A stretch of 64,000 bases of DNA from Planococcus citri (Eukaryota > Arthropoda > Insecta > Hemiptera > Pseudococcidae): NCBI RefSeq assembly GCF_950023065.1, contig NC_088679.1:79112001-79176000 (forward strand). The letters run 5' to 3'. The position numbers and the translations under genes are program-made. Every line of letters begins with the position of its first letter. The stretch's first letter is position 1. Positions 1 through 12,400 of this stretch are shown here, one piece after another. Below the pieces are notes generated by a model. That model did no database searches. It was given only the letters and a program-made list of their open reading frames with translations, and was not told where the DNA came from.

Positions 1-2090
1 CAGAATTGGGATAAGGTATGATTTTTGGAATGTTTGGAAAGCTATCATTTTATTAATCGAAGTGGGTTAAAATTTAAACAAAAAAATCAACATTTTTTGA
101 TAGAACTTTTTTGAGGATTTTTGAGAATTTTGGACCCAAAATAGGGTGAATCGCTCATGTTTTTTGGAATCTTTATAAAGTATCATGCAATTTTCTGAAA
201 TGGGGTACAATTTTACAAGAAATTCAGATATTTCAACGAAAATGTTTTTTGAGCATTTTTAAAGAATTTCGAGGCCGGAATAGGGTAATGATTTTTGGAA
301 TTTTTGAAAAGAGTGTCATACGACATATCAAAATTGGTTGAAATTTTGGCAAAAACACATAAATTTCCATCAACATTTTTTGGAGTGAATTAGGGCAATT
401 TTGAGTAGAATAATGGGTCGTAATTTGAAATTCTTGAGCAATAAATTGGAATATTTTGACGAACATGTTTTTTTTTTTTTAGCATTTTTGAAGTGTTTCG
501 ACTTTGGAGCGCAAAACTGGTCATTATTCTAGTGCTTTTTGAGGGGGAAAAACGCCGTCCAATCAGTTAAAAGATGAACAAAAAATCGAAAATTTCAAAT
601 AAAATTTGAACAAAATATCAAAAATTTCAATCGGAACCTTTTTTGAACAATTTTGCGGAAAGTTTGATCCTAAAATGAAGTCAATTTCCCGGGAGTCCCC
701 AACTGACCCAGTCTGCGGCTGCTTTTTTCAGAAATTTCAAATATCATGAGTCTTTCTGCTCAATATTAATCGAAAATGCTGAAAAAAAACACTTTTGTCG
801 AAATGTTTGAATTTCACACGAAATTTCAACCCATTTTGATCATTTGCACAATACTTGAAAATTCCAGAAATCTTGACTTAAATTCGGACTCAAATTCTCC
901 AAAACCGCTCAAAAAACGTTCTGATGGCAATTTTTGATTTGCTGCCGAAATTTTAACCCATTTTGATGGGTCGCATGAAAAATTCCAAAAATCGTGATCC
1001 AAGTTTGCTTTAATATTTTTTTCATTTTGATGAATCACATGGCTCCTTTTTAAAAACTTCCAAAAATCGTTGTCAACTTTGTGGTAAAAATTGAAAAAAA
1101 TTCGCAATTAACATTTTCGTTGCAATATTTGAATTTATCACAAAATTTCAAGTCATGTTAATGGGTTGCACAATACCTTGATACCTTTTTAAAAAGTCCT
1201 GAAAATCATGGCTCAATTTAAGATTCAAAATTTTTTTAATGCTCAAAAATCACGTTCATTGATCTTTTTGAATTTTTTACAAAATTTTAACCCATTTTGA
1301 TAAGTCACACGACTCCTTTTTAAAAAACCCCAATAATCATGGCCAATCTTGGGCTGAAAATTTTTAAACAATAAATTCTCAATAAAAATTTTTGTTGAAA
1401 TATTTGAATTTCTCACAACATTTCTGGTCATGTTGTTGGGTTGCATGGTACCTTTTTCAAAGATCCTGAAGATCATGGCCCAATTTAAGATTAAACATTT
1501 CTTTTAAGTGCTCATAAAATTTTCAGCAAAATTTCATTACTCCTTTTTCAAAAATCGTAGTCAATTTTGGGGTGAGAATTTTTAATTTTTCAAAAATTCT
1601 CAATTTACATTTTTGTTGCAATTTTAGAATTGCTCCCAAAATTTCAATCCATTTTGATAAGTAGCGTGAAACTTCTTCAAAAATCTCAAAAATCATGACC
1701 CAATTTTTGGCTCAAAACTCTTCAAAAAAGTTTTGATAAGAGATTTTTCATTCTCTGCCGGAATTTCAACCCATTTTCATTAGTCCCATCACATGATACT
1801 TTTTCAAACTTCCAAAGATCATGACCCAATTCTGAGCTCAACATTTTTCAAATACGCTCAATTTTTAAGCTTGACCCTTTTCGAAAATTGGCGATCTTAG
1901 GCTCCACCCTCTGTTATGCGACTGAAAAAATTCAAAATATGTTTTTTCTAGTAGTATACTTTAGATCCATATGAAGGTGCACAAAACCAACTGTATTTTT
2001 TTTTGTTCTTAAAAATTCAAGTATTGAGTTGAACAGTAGACTAAAACGTTGGTTTATTTTTTTTTAAATTTTTTCAGGACGTTGTAAAAG
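1..2090. repeat. Degenerate AT-rich tandem repeat block
   Basis: No gene is visible here. The block is built from loosely repeated units of roughly 100-120 bp. Recurring phrases are 'aacccattttgat', 'gactcctttttaaaaa', 'aaaaatcatggcccaattt' and 'gctcaaaa'. The units drift strongly and open reading frames through them are short and unconvincing. The block continues past the left edge of the window. It lies downstream of the 3' end of alpha-2/delta gene A. Confidence 0.75.
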
Positions 2091-3416
2091 GCAGCATTCA
2101 AAGTAAAGAATAAGTCTGAAAGGTACCTTGGTTGAATTTATGCCGAATTAGTTTACCATCCTTGAGAGTAATTCTCTCCAGATATTGATCCTTCATCCTA
2201 CATTATTATCGGATAACTTATTGATAGATCTGTGATACATAAACAAATCAAAGTACAATGAAGATATTGTACTAATCGATCCACATTCCATAGAATAATG
2301 TGATACTGATACCTATTACCTACAATATACTTGAGAATAAGTTTTGTAAAAGATAAAAATTTATTTAATTCAATATACAACAGCAGCAAGTCATCGAATT
2401 GTTTTTGTTTTTATAAAAAAAGAGAAATACATAGGTATAGTAGTATTTTTTAAATAATATTTCAGTCGGTATCTATTTACATTAAAAAAAAAAAAAACAG
2501 ATGGCAGACAGAAGAAATTGGTTAATCCAGTGTTTGGAATACTTGATTATTTGGTTTAGGTAAAGGAGTCCATAATGCTAAAATTATTGATCTCAGGCCA
2601 AACGTTATGTAATTTCTTTGCGGAGAATAAAGTTGGTCAATATTTACTCGTACTTCAGGAATTGCTAAAAAGTAAGTACACGACAGTGCAGACTGTAGAA
2701 AATTTGTTTAGTTTTTCAGCATTTCATTTGATCTTATACCTATATGTGTACTTGTCTCATTAGTAATTATACATTTTTTACATAATGATCACAGAATGAA
2801 CACTGATAAATATTTTAGCGCGAAGGAAATCATCGTTTTGGGAGATCGATGGCGGTGGTTTTCACCATCAACTGCGAAGAACGATATGAGAGCAGTCAGA
2901 TTTTGTAAGTACTTGATATATTTGAATATTCTGTTAAATAATGTGAAAGAGGTGCATTCCCAGGGGACAAGAAGAAGCTCATCATTTTGCATTCAAAACT
3001 TGCATAAGCAAAAAGTCATTCAAATTTTAAAAACCCTCCTAGTATAAAAAGTATAAAAGAACATTCCTGTCCTAGATATTCGTTTTTTGAACATATACTC
3101 TTAGCTTGTATGCATGTTGATGTAGATACTTTCTAGCTTTAATACCAAGCAACCATTAATAAAAGAAACAAACGAATAAAAACTGGAAAAAAAATAATTA
3201 AGTAAAATAATTAGGTATTTAAAATGGGTAATGAAAAAATTGAACAATAAAACAAATACAATAAGTTAAAATCATCTGGTTTTTCCTCCAATTGGTCGTT
3301 GTGATTTTGTTTGTACTTTCCTTCTTCTTGGTTCTTTTAGTTTTATTACCTCTGGTGAACATTTTGATTGGTATTTAATGGAAGATGGCGCATACCTAAA
3401 TTCATCAGGATTACTT
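2091..3416. other. Intergenic / 3' flank of alpha-2/delta gene A
   Basis: I could not support a gene in this 1.3 kb stretch. Short plus-strand frames with donor-like GTAAGT sites occur near 2600-2675 and 2818-2906, but they cannot be joined into one uninterrupted frame. The part nearest 3416 is expected to be the 3' untranslated region of gene A. It contains a minus-strand AATAAA at 3342-3347. Confidence 0.5.
3342..3347 (-). terminator. Candidate polyadenylation signal of gene A
   Basis: AATAAA read on the minus strand, about 70 nt beyond the TGA of gene A. The position suits a short 3' UTR. Other AATAAA words exist nearby in this AT-rich DNA, so the assignment is tentative. Confidence 0.35.
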
Positions 3417-6400
3417 TCATCTCAGGATTGTTCGAAGAATTGATAGTAAAAGTATCGCCATGTAACCGATGCCTATTTTTAACATGTTCCCTGAACCACA
3501 TAGTTTGATTTCGCTCTCCTGAAAATAATCAGATTTAGAATTTCAGTCGGTAATTTTTTTTTCAATTTGTATTGTTCTAGGTGTTCGAGTGAAGAAGATG
3601 GATTTGAGTGCTTACGTTTTTATGATCTTTGCAACAAGAAGATGGTCTACGACGAGACAATATGCCGGTGATTTTCTGACATACCGAAGAATAATTGTAG
3701 TATTTCGGCTTCACCTTGAGCGGGTTAGTGGTAAAATATTCGTAATCTATTTTTTTCTCTACAAAGTCATTTTTCAACAGTACGAATATCAAATTCGTGT
3801 GAGGTATTAGTTTAATGGAGCTGAAAACATGAATAGTTAAATGAGAACTCTCCAAAGCTGTAGAATTGGAATTTTAATTGTATTTTTTTGCTGACTGGTG
3901 ATCATTGACGTTACCTTATAACTTCAGCGCAGCCAGATGACTTGTTATCCCATTTGGAAAGTGGTTCCAAAGAGTACAGTACGGTTTTTCTATCACAGGT
4001 TTTTGGTCTGGTTCTGTTTATTTTTACAAGATGCCTGACTTGAACGTATTTTGGACCATCTGGGCTTTCTTCGGTGACGTTGAAAGTTTCAAACGTTTCG
4101 AGCAATTCTGAATCTAACCCTGTTGTGAAAGAAATTGCTTTAGAATTTAATAGTTTCAATATGTTGCTTTTTTTGGTGAGCTCTCAATAGAAATAGCTTC
4201 TTGCTAACTTTGGATGAATAATGATACGATTTGAAATGACTGATAATATGTCAATGTAAGAGAATTACTCACTTTCTTCCATTACAGGAACCTCATCCAA
4301 GCTCATGTATGGACTATCTCTTATCACAGGAGTATCAGCTGTACATTGAAATGAGAACCATACAACGGATGATATCAGTTCTAGATTTATTTTCACAACG
4401 CCCCATAGTAGAGTGTAAATTGTCCACGTTATGAATTTATTCACTTGTTTGAAAGGCTGGAAAAAGCCATAATGATGAATGCAGATGAGAAGAATGAACC
4501 TTATAATATGCGAGGGAACCTTTTGAAATGGCATTCTCTAATCTGAACAAAATCAAGCTAGATTGGAAGATCATGTTTAAAACCCCCTGTAACCAAAATT
4601 TCAAATCCTAAAGTTCATTTTTGAATTTTTGGCAGATTTCTGGAAATTATGCAAAGTTCCAAAAGATTACCTACTTCAAAAATGATTTTTCAACTTTTTG
4701 AACTTTTTTGAGCAAAGTGGTCCAATTCAAATAGGTTCTTTAATTCAATTCCCACAAACCACTATAGTTTTGAGCTATTCTGAGCCTCCAGAAATTTTCT
4801 AAATTTTCTTCAGAATTTTCAGATCACTCTGGAAGGGCTGAAAACGAACTTTCAGCTCGTGAAATTTTGGTTTCAGGGGGTTCAAGGCTATGCTCTTTTG
4901 AACTAGCTTGGTTTTGTATTGATCAAAGATTACCAGTTTGAAAAGTTCCCTTGTTCAATAGACTTTATGGAATGAAGTCCTTGTAAAGCAGATTATACTT
5001 ACATTGACTAGTATGGAAATTGCACTATTATGTAAATCGTGATAATCCTGAAAGCATACTCCTTGATAATCGTAAATTATAATTTGTTTGTACACGTTGC
5101 ATTCCTTCAACTGTTTCATCATTAGTGATTGTATGTTTCCAAAGAATTGCCCAGCTTCGCCATCTTTACTGGATGCTACGATGTATCCGTTATTATCCAG
5201 TACAACGTAGTTTATTCTTTCAGACGAATCGTAGTCTGTGTTTTCATACCCCTGTGAAATACATAATCCCATATTTTATTTTGCAATTACGCGGATTTAC
5301 GTATTTATTTAGGTATTATTGGTTTTTATTTACATTCTGCACGATGTTCCTGATGAACGTTTCCAATCCTGCTTGCTCGAATTGGTAGCCAACTACAGCC
5401 ACCGGAGCTTCGTAGGCTTCAGACTTTGGTCGTTTTCGGTCTTTGACGAAAATTGCGTGACTGGCTGTCACTAGTCCGGTTTGTTCTTCGTCTGCGAATA
5501 TTAATATTTTAATGTTGAAATGTCTCAATGTCTCATTTTACTACTTTATTTAATTACCTAAATTCTAGAATATTGAGAATTGGGTTTTTATAGTCGTGAT
5601 TTGGCAAGTGGAGCAAAATTTGCTCAAATTTGGAACATATTTAGATTTAGTTTGGCTTCAAGTTGAAGAGGGTCGAGACTTGAAGAGAAAAATTTTAATT
5701 AAAAAAAAAGTGTTTGACTTTAACAGAAACTTGTTCAGACTCACATCTGCCATGTACATCCAAAAGGTTTCTTAGATGTTATGAAGAAATTTTTTTTGAA
5801 AAATAATAATATCAAGAAGTAAATAATTAGAGAAAGTCAAAAATTGCTAAAAATCTCGCCTTTTGTCAAACTTGCCAAAAAGTCTCATTTCTTGCTAAAA
5901 ATTGCTATAAAGTGTTTCTTTTTTTCAAAAACTTCCAAAATTTCAATTCTCGCTTCTTAAAAATGAATTTTTTTTTAAATTTTAGAACAATGGCTAAAAT
6001 GGTTTTTTTTTCCAAAAAATGACCTACACTTTTTTTTAAATAATTGTACAAAAGAGTCGTTTTTTGCCAGAAATTAACAAAAAGTAAGTATAAAGCCTTC
6101 CCTTTAGTCAAAACTGTCAACGTTCCACTTTTTGGCATAAATGGGGGCTATTTTACCAAAAATTGCCAACATTTTCTTTTTGTTGGCAAAATTTGCCAAA
6201 ATGCCCTAGTCTGACCTTTTCAGCCATAAAGATTGTAGAATTGAAAATAGCTAGTCCAATTTTTAAAAATTGAGAAGCAGCTTTTATGTAATTTTTTTGC
6301 CATTTTTCTCTGCATACATAGACCTATAAAAGGGTAGACACTAGACAGACAAACGACCATGAGAAGCCAGGGTGATGGGTCAATGACCTCAGGAGACCAG

Positions 6401-9400
6401 ACAGGCACACCGATGACCTTCGGGAAGCCAGACAGACGGATCAATGACCTTAAGAGGCTAGACAGCTGCCAGATAGGTGACATTGGAAAACCAGACAGAA
6501 GAGTCAATGACCTTATGAGGCCAAACAATCTGACAAACGATCTTGAGAAGCCAGAAATATGGGTGCCAGACAGGCAGATAGACGGGTCAATGACCCTAGG
6601 AGGCTAGACAGGTAGACGACTTTGGAAAATCAGACAGATGAGTCAATGACCTGAAAAGGCTGGATATGCAGACATATATAAGGGTCAATGACCGTATGAT
6701 GCCAAACAATCAGACAAGCCAGAAAGACGGGTCAATGACCCCAGGAGGCCAGACAGGCAGGCAGACGACCTTGGAAAGTCAGACTGATGGGTCAATGACC
6801 TTATGATGCCAAACAATCAGACAAGCCAGAAAGACGGGTCAATGACCCCAGGAGGCCAGACAGGCAGGCAGACGACCTTGGAAAGTCAGACTGATGGGTC
6901 AATGACCTCGGAAGGCCAGTTATACAGACAAACATAAGGGTCATTGACCTTATGAGGCCAAACAATCAGACAAGCCAGAAAGACGGGTCAATGACCCGAG
7001 GAGGCCAGACAGGCAGGCAGACGACCTTGGAAAGTCAGACTGATGGGTCAATGACCTCGGAAGACTAGTTATACAGACAAACATAAGGGTCATTGACCTT
7101 ATGATGCCAAACAATCTGACAAGCGATCTTGGGAAGCCAGAAAGACGGGGCAATGACCCTAGGAGCCCAGACAGACAGGCAGAATATAAATAGATAGACA
7201 GATAGATAATATTTTACCATCTTTGAAAGGAATTGAAAACACAAAACTTTCGTCCTCAAAATAATGTTGCTCCACGGCTCTTTTATACCAAATTTCATCA
7301 ATCGAACGGTTGTAAACGGTTCCAAAAGATCTGAAATTATGATAACTTAATTTTAGTGTTACAGATATCTATAAGATAAATTATTCTGAGAAGCTCATCA
7401 CTTTGAAAATTTTACAACTTACACTCCATTTGTATTGTTGAAATCTTGCCATCTAGTTAAACCACTGTGGGTTGAAATGAACACATTTGCTAAGCTGTGA
7501 TTTCGAGCATCGAAAAAATGTAAAATGAGTAAAAGGTTAGCAATCATTAGTGATATTGAATTACTTAATAGATAATTTGTAAATTTGAATTGTTGATTGA
7601 GAACTTACCTAATATTTAAGTCAGTCGGTGCGGTCTCGGCTTTTTTTGGACGTGGAAAATATTTCTTCGTTATATTAGCATCGTAAATCACATTGTATAT
7701 AAGCTCTTCATCGCCTGTAATTTATAATTGTCGAATATTAATGTTCGAAAAAAAACAATAGGTCAGTTATCAAGTTAAAAAGTGCTTACAGTAATGAGAA
7801 AGAACAGATAGTTTTCCTTTTTTTGTTTGTTTGGCTAAAAATTAAAAGCAAAAAAATACATATTACAAAAATTTTGTGAAATTAAAATGGATTGATTATG
7901 AAGTGAGGAACGTGCTCAACTTACATTGTTCCATGAAGTTTTTATATCGATTTTTGGAGAAATTCAGCTCATCGACTTTCATTTTCTTGAGGAAATGAAT
8001 CAGCTCGCTTTTCTTGTCTGAGAATCCATCTGCCCATTGATTGTAGAATTCGTTTTTGTAATTGTATTTACAATAAAACCTACAAATTGATTGGATTAAA
8101 TCGAGCAACAAATATTCTAATAGATTTATGCGGTAAAAAATGATTACCATTCTGGGTGAATAGTCCAGTTGTTATCAGAGAATATTTCTGCTATGGCAGC
8201 TATAAGGCGAGAATTCGATTGAAAGTCAAATAATACATGCTAATACAGTCAATTTCATATATAATTAATTTAATCATTAATTACCGTCCGAAGGCTTCTC
8301 TTTAGGTGCCAAGATTCTTACCCCTGGGCAAGTGGTATGACCTTTACAAGGTGGTTTCATCACTGCCAACACCATCGTGAATGGAGTTTCTTCGATTTTT
8401 TTCACGCTGTAATATCTTACACCTGTCGATGCTCTTCTCTGTGAACATAAATAGGTAATAACGTGTCAAGCTTTTGCGCATGTGCAGAACAAATAGCAAC
8501 ATGTTTCATTTTGTTTGAGCTCATGCGCAGTTGCGCAGAAGAAAACGTATCATGTTGCGAATTGTTTCAGTTTCAGCGCATGCGCAGTAGATGTTGGCTT
8601 ATTTTGACGCATGCGCGTGTCAATAGTTTCTGTTATTTAACCCTTTCGAGGTCGAGGAGGTTCCGGGGTACGCAAATTATAAATCTGGTGATTTTGTCAA
8701 AAGACATGTCTCCGAAGTTACAAAACAGAAAAAAAATTATTAAAAAATGAAAAATTCCAATCGCAAAAGAGGAAATTTGAAAAAACAATTTTGCTCATAT
8801 TCGATTAGAGAAATGAGCGATGGAATTAAAAAAACAGTGTAAATTATTAAGTTACAGAAACTGAAAATAAAAACCAACAGACACATTAAAAATATGAACA
8901 TAATAAATTTTAAGGAAGGAAACTAAATTAAAAATTGAGAAAAAGGTCAAGCCGCATTTCCTAAAGTTACTAATATCCAAAGGACTAGAAATCACAGTCT
9001 GGTGAAAAATGAATATTAAAAATAAGAATTTATGTCACCAAGAGAGCTTTTTTCATGAAGTTGAAAAATCGCATCGCATATCCAACACTAAGGAAAAATT
9101 GAAATTTTAATTGACAAATCAAACAATCCTGAAAATTGACTCAATCTGATGCTTTCTGAGTTCAACATCTTGCAGTTGTTCGAATACGATTTTCAGACAC
9201 CCAATAGAACGCATAAACCAGTCGCAAATCAACACAGTAAATCCATAAAAACATCTACTACAAGAAACATAATCAATTTACAAATCGTCAGTGTCCGACT
9301 ACAGTTTGAGTTATGCACACCCCATCTGGTGATTTTCTAACCCATTTTGTCATATTGCATCTCAAAACCATCAGATAAAAATTACTAAATTGGAAACCGC

Positions 9401-12400
9401 ATCGCAAATCTGTGTCAGTAGCATTTTATGAGATTTTCAACTTAGCCAAATAAAAACCTCATCAATGTGGAATAAAAACTGCCTATATCCGAATACTAGT
9501 TTCTCTTTTGCACACCCTGTCTGGTGATTTTTTGATGCATTTCGTCATGTTGCATCACAAAATAATCAAATAAAACTCATTGAAATTGAAACCGCATCGC
9601 AAATGTCAGCGAGTAGCAGTTCGAGATTTTCGACTTAGCCGAATAGAAAACTCATCTAGTGGAATATAACCTGTCAATATTCGACACCCTATCTGGTGAT
9701 TTTTCAGTGCATTTTTTCATGTTTTATCCCATAACCACCAGATGGAATTTTTAAAAATGAAACCCACATCGCAAACCCTACTCTTTGACATTTTCTGCAA
9801 ATCTGAACCTTATCAAAATGGTAATGTCATCAGTGTACAATAAAAACTGTCTATTTGCGACTACAGGTTCCCTTTTTGCACACCCTATCTGGTGATATTT
9901 CGATCCAATTTTTCATGTTTTATCCAAAAACCACCAGATAAAACTTTTTGAAATGGAAAGACTCCTTTTAGGATTTTTTGAGAATTTACACCTAATCCAA
10001 ATAGAAAACTCATCTGTGCAGATCTGCAGAATAAAAACTGTCTATTTATGACCACAAGTTACCTTTTTGCACACGCTGTCTGGTGATTTTCCAATGCATT
10101 TTTTTATGTTTTATCTCAAAATGACCAGATAACGTTTTTTGAAATGAAACCCGCATCGCAAACCCTACTCTGAGCCTGATCAAAACAGTTTTGTCTCCAG
10201 TATAGAATAAAAACTGTCTATTTGCGACTACAGGTTTCCTTTTTCCACTACCTGTCTGATAATTTTCTGATGCACTTTTCCATGTTCTATCCCAAAACCA
10301 ACAGATAAAATGTTTTGAAATGGAAACCATTGGACTCAGAAAGCATCAGATTGAGTCAATTTTCAGGATTGTTTTGATTTGTCAATTAAAATTTCAATTT
10401 TTCCTTAGTGTTGGATATGCGATGCGATTTTTCAACTTCATGAAAAAAGCTCTCTTGGTGACATAAATTCTTATTTCTAATATTCATTTTTCACCAGACT
10501 GTGATTTCTGGTCCTTCGGATATTGGTAACTTTAGGAAATGCGGCTTGACCTTTTTTTCAATTTTTAATTTATTTTCCTTCCTTAAAATTTATTATGTTC
10601 ATATTTTTAATGTGTCTGTTGGTTTTTATTTTCAGTTTCTGTAACTTAATAATTTACACTGTTTTTTTAATTCCATCGCTCATTTCTCTAATCGAATATG
10701 AGCAAAATTGTTTTTTCAAATTTCCTCTTTTGCGATTGGAATTTTTCATTTTTTGATAATTTTTTTTCTGTTTTGTAACTTCGGAGACATGTCTTTTGAC
10801 AAAATCACCAGATTTATAATTTGCGTACCCCGGAACCTCCTCGACCTCGAAAGGGTTAATATTTTACTCGACGATTTTCATCTATAAATTCATCGTCTTT
10901 ACTTAAAAAAAAAAGAAAAAACCCGAAGAACTATCTTACCATATTATCGTAGTGAAACTTCACTGGGTAATAGTTGGTGTAATCGGTTTGATTGATGATG
11001 TAATCCCGAAGTAGGGATAGATTACTCAGCGAATATATTTCTTCATCCTGAAAAACAACTACGTTATATTTTCATGATAAATTTCATACCAAAATTATTA
11101 TTTTAACTTCATCTTATACATTTTTGCCAACGTTATCATCGATTGATTGTCTAACTATTGAAGTAAAACCTAAAGAAGCATTGCCTATATTCTTTGTACA
11201 CGTATTCAGCCTAAAATTCTAACTAACGCGTACCTCTATTTGCTAACCCCCTACCCCCTCCCCCTCTGGTATTGCCAGTGACCTCGAATGTACAAAATCC
11301 TCCCACATTTTGGATCTTTATCTGAGATTTCAGATTAAAATTGTAGCAAAACTAGCAAAAGGCAATACTCGAAAAATTAAGTTCCAAGAATATCTACTTG
11401 GGAAAAATCCCCCCTGTCCCTCTATATTATTGAAAGTCCTCGTAAGTATCACATTTTTGTCAGAAATTTCTGAAAGCCACGTCTTTTGTCAGAATTGTCA
11501 ACGTCTCGCTTTCTGCCAAATTACAAGAAGTCCTTAATTTTTTCCAAAAGTTGCCCAAATCTCGCTATTTTTTACAGAAATTGGCAAAAAAATGCTTCCT
11601 TTCGTTAAAGTTGTCAGCAATGTCAGCCTCGCTTTTTTGTCAAAAATTGCCAAAAATTCCCACTTAGCTTTTTTGAATTTTTCAATTGTTTGAAAATTAG
11701 TCTAAAATCCGAAAATGAAATTTGGAACCTAAAATTTGGGTAACAAGGCTTTTAGAACATACCCTTTCGATTTGTAGTTTGGTGTCGTTCAAATCGGAGA
11801 GTATAAGGAGGGGGGGGGGGATTCCTTAGTCGTGAATCCCAAAATCCAGATCCAAGATAACGGATTTTTAAAATCTATGATCTCATCAGCCCTCCGAAGA
11901 CCTATACAGTGAGCTAATGTACAACTAAAATGCCTGAATGTGCCTATGTCTACTAATCCTAAATGAATTAATTTTGTTGAAGAAAGAATGAATCAATAAA
12001 ACGAATAATTATTGAATGAGAATGAATAATTAATGAATAATATGTAGTGTCAAAGTATAAATTTCTATCTGCGACTGAAATGCACTATGTGAGGTGAGAA
12101 TCAGATAATTTGGCAATCAGAGGCGTAAATTTCCCCGGAGAATGTCCGAAAGAAAGTTTACGTTTGATCGAAGAAGATTTTTCAAAGCTCAGACTGCATA
12201 GAGCAAAAAACGTGAAAATTTTGTGTATTTATTCATTTTGTTTTCCAGACCAGGGATTCAATTTACGCCTCCGATGGCCACCTGATGGCGCTATTAATGA
12301 ACTCCTAATTCCTAATATCTGAGAAATCAGTTGGCGTTCTACAATGTACGAGATATTTCACATGTCCTCGTGAGAAACACTCGATATAAGTATCGTATTC

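Noticed and set aside
2501..3047. Possible small plus-strand gene with donors at about 2672 and 2906
   Set aside because: The frames on either side of the candidate introns do not join without a stop, and no family resemblance was seen.
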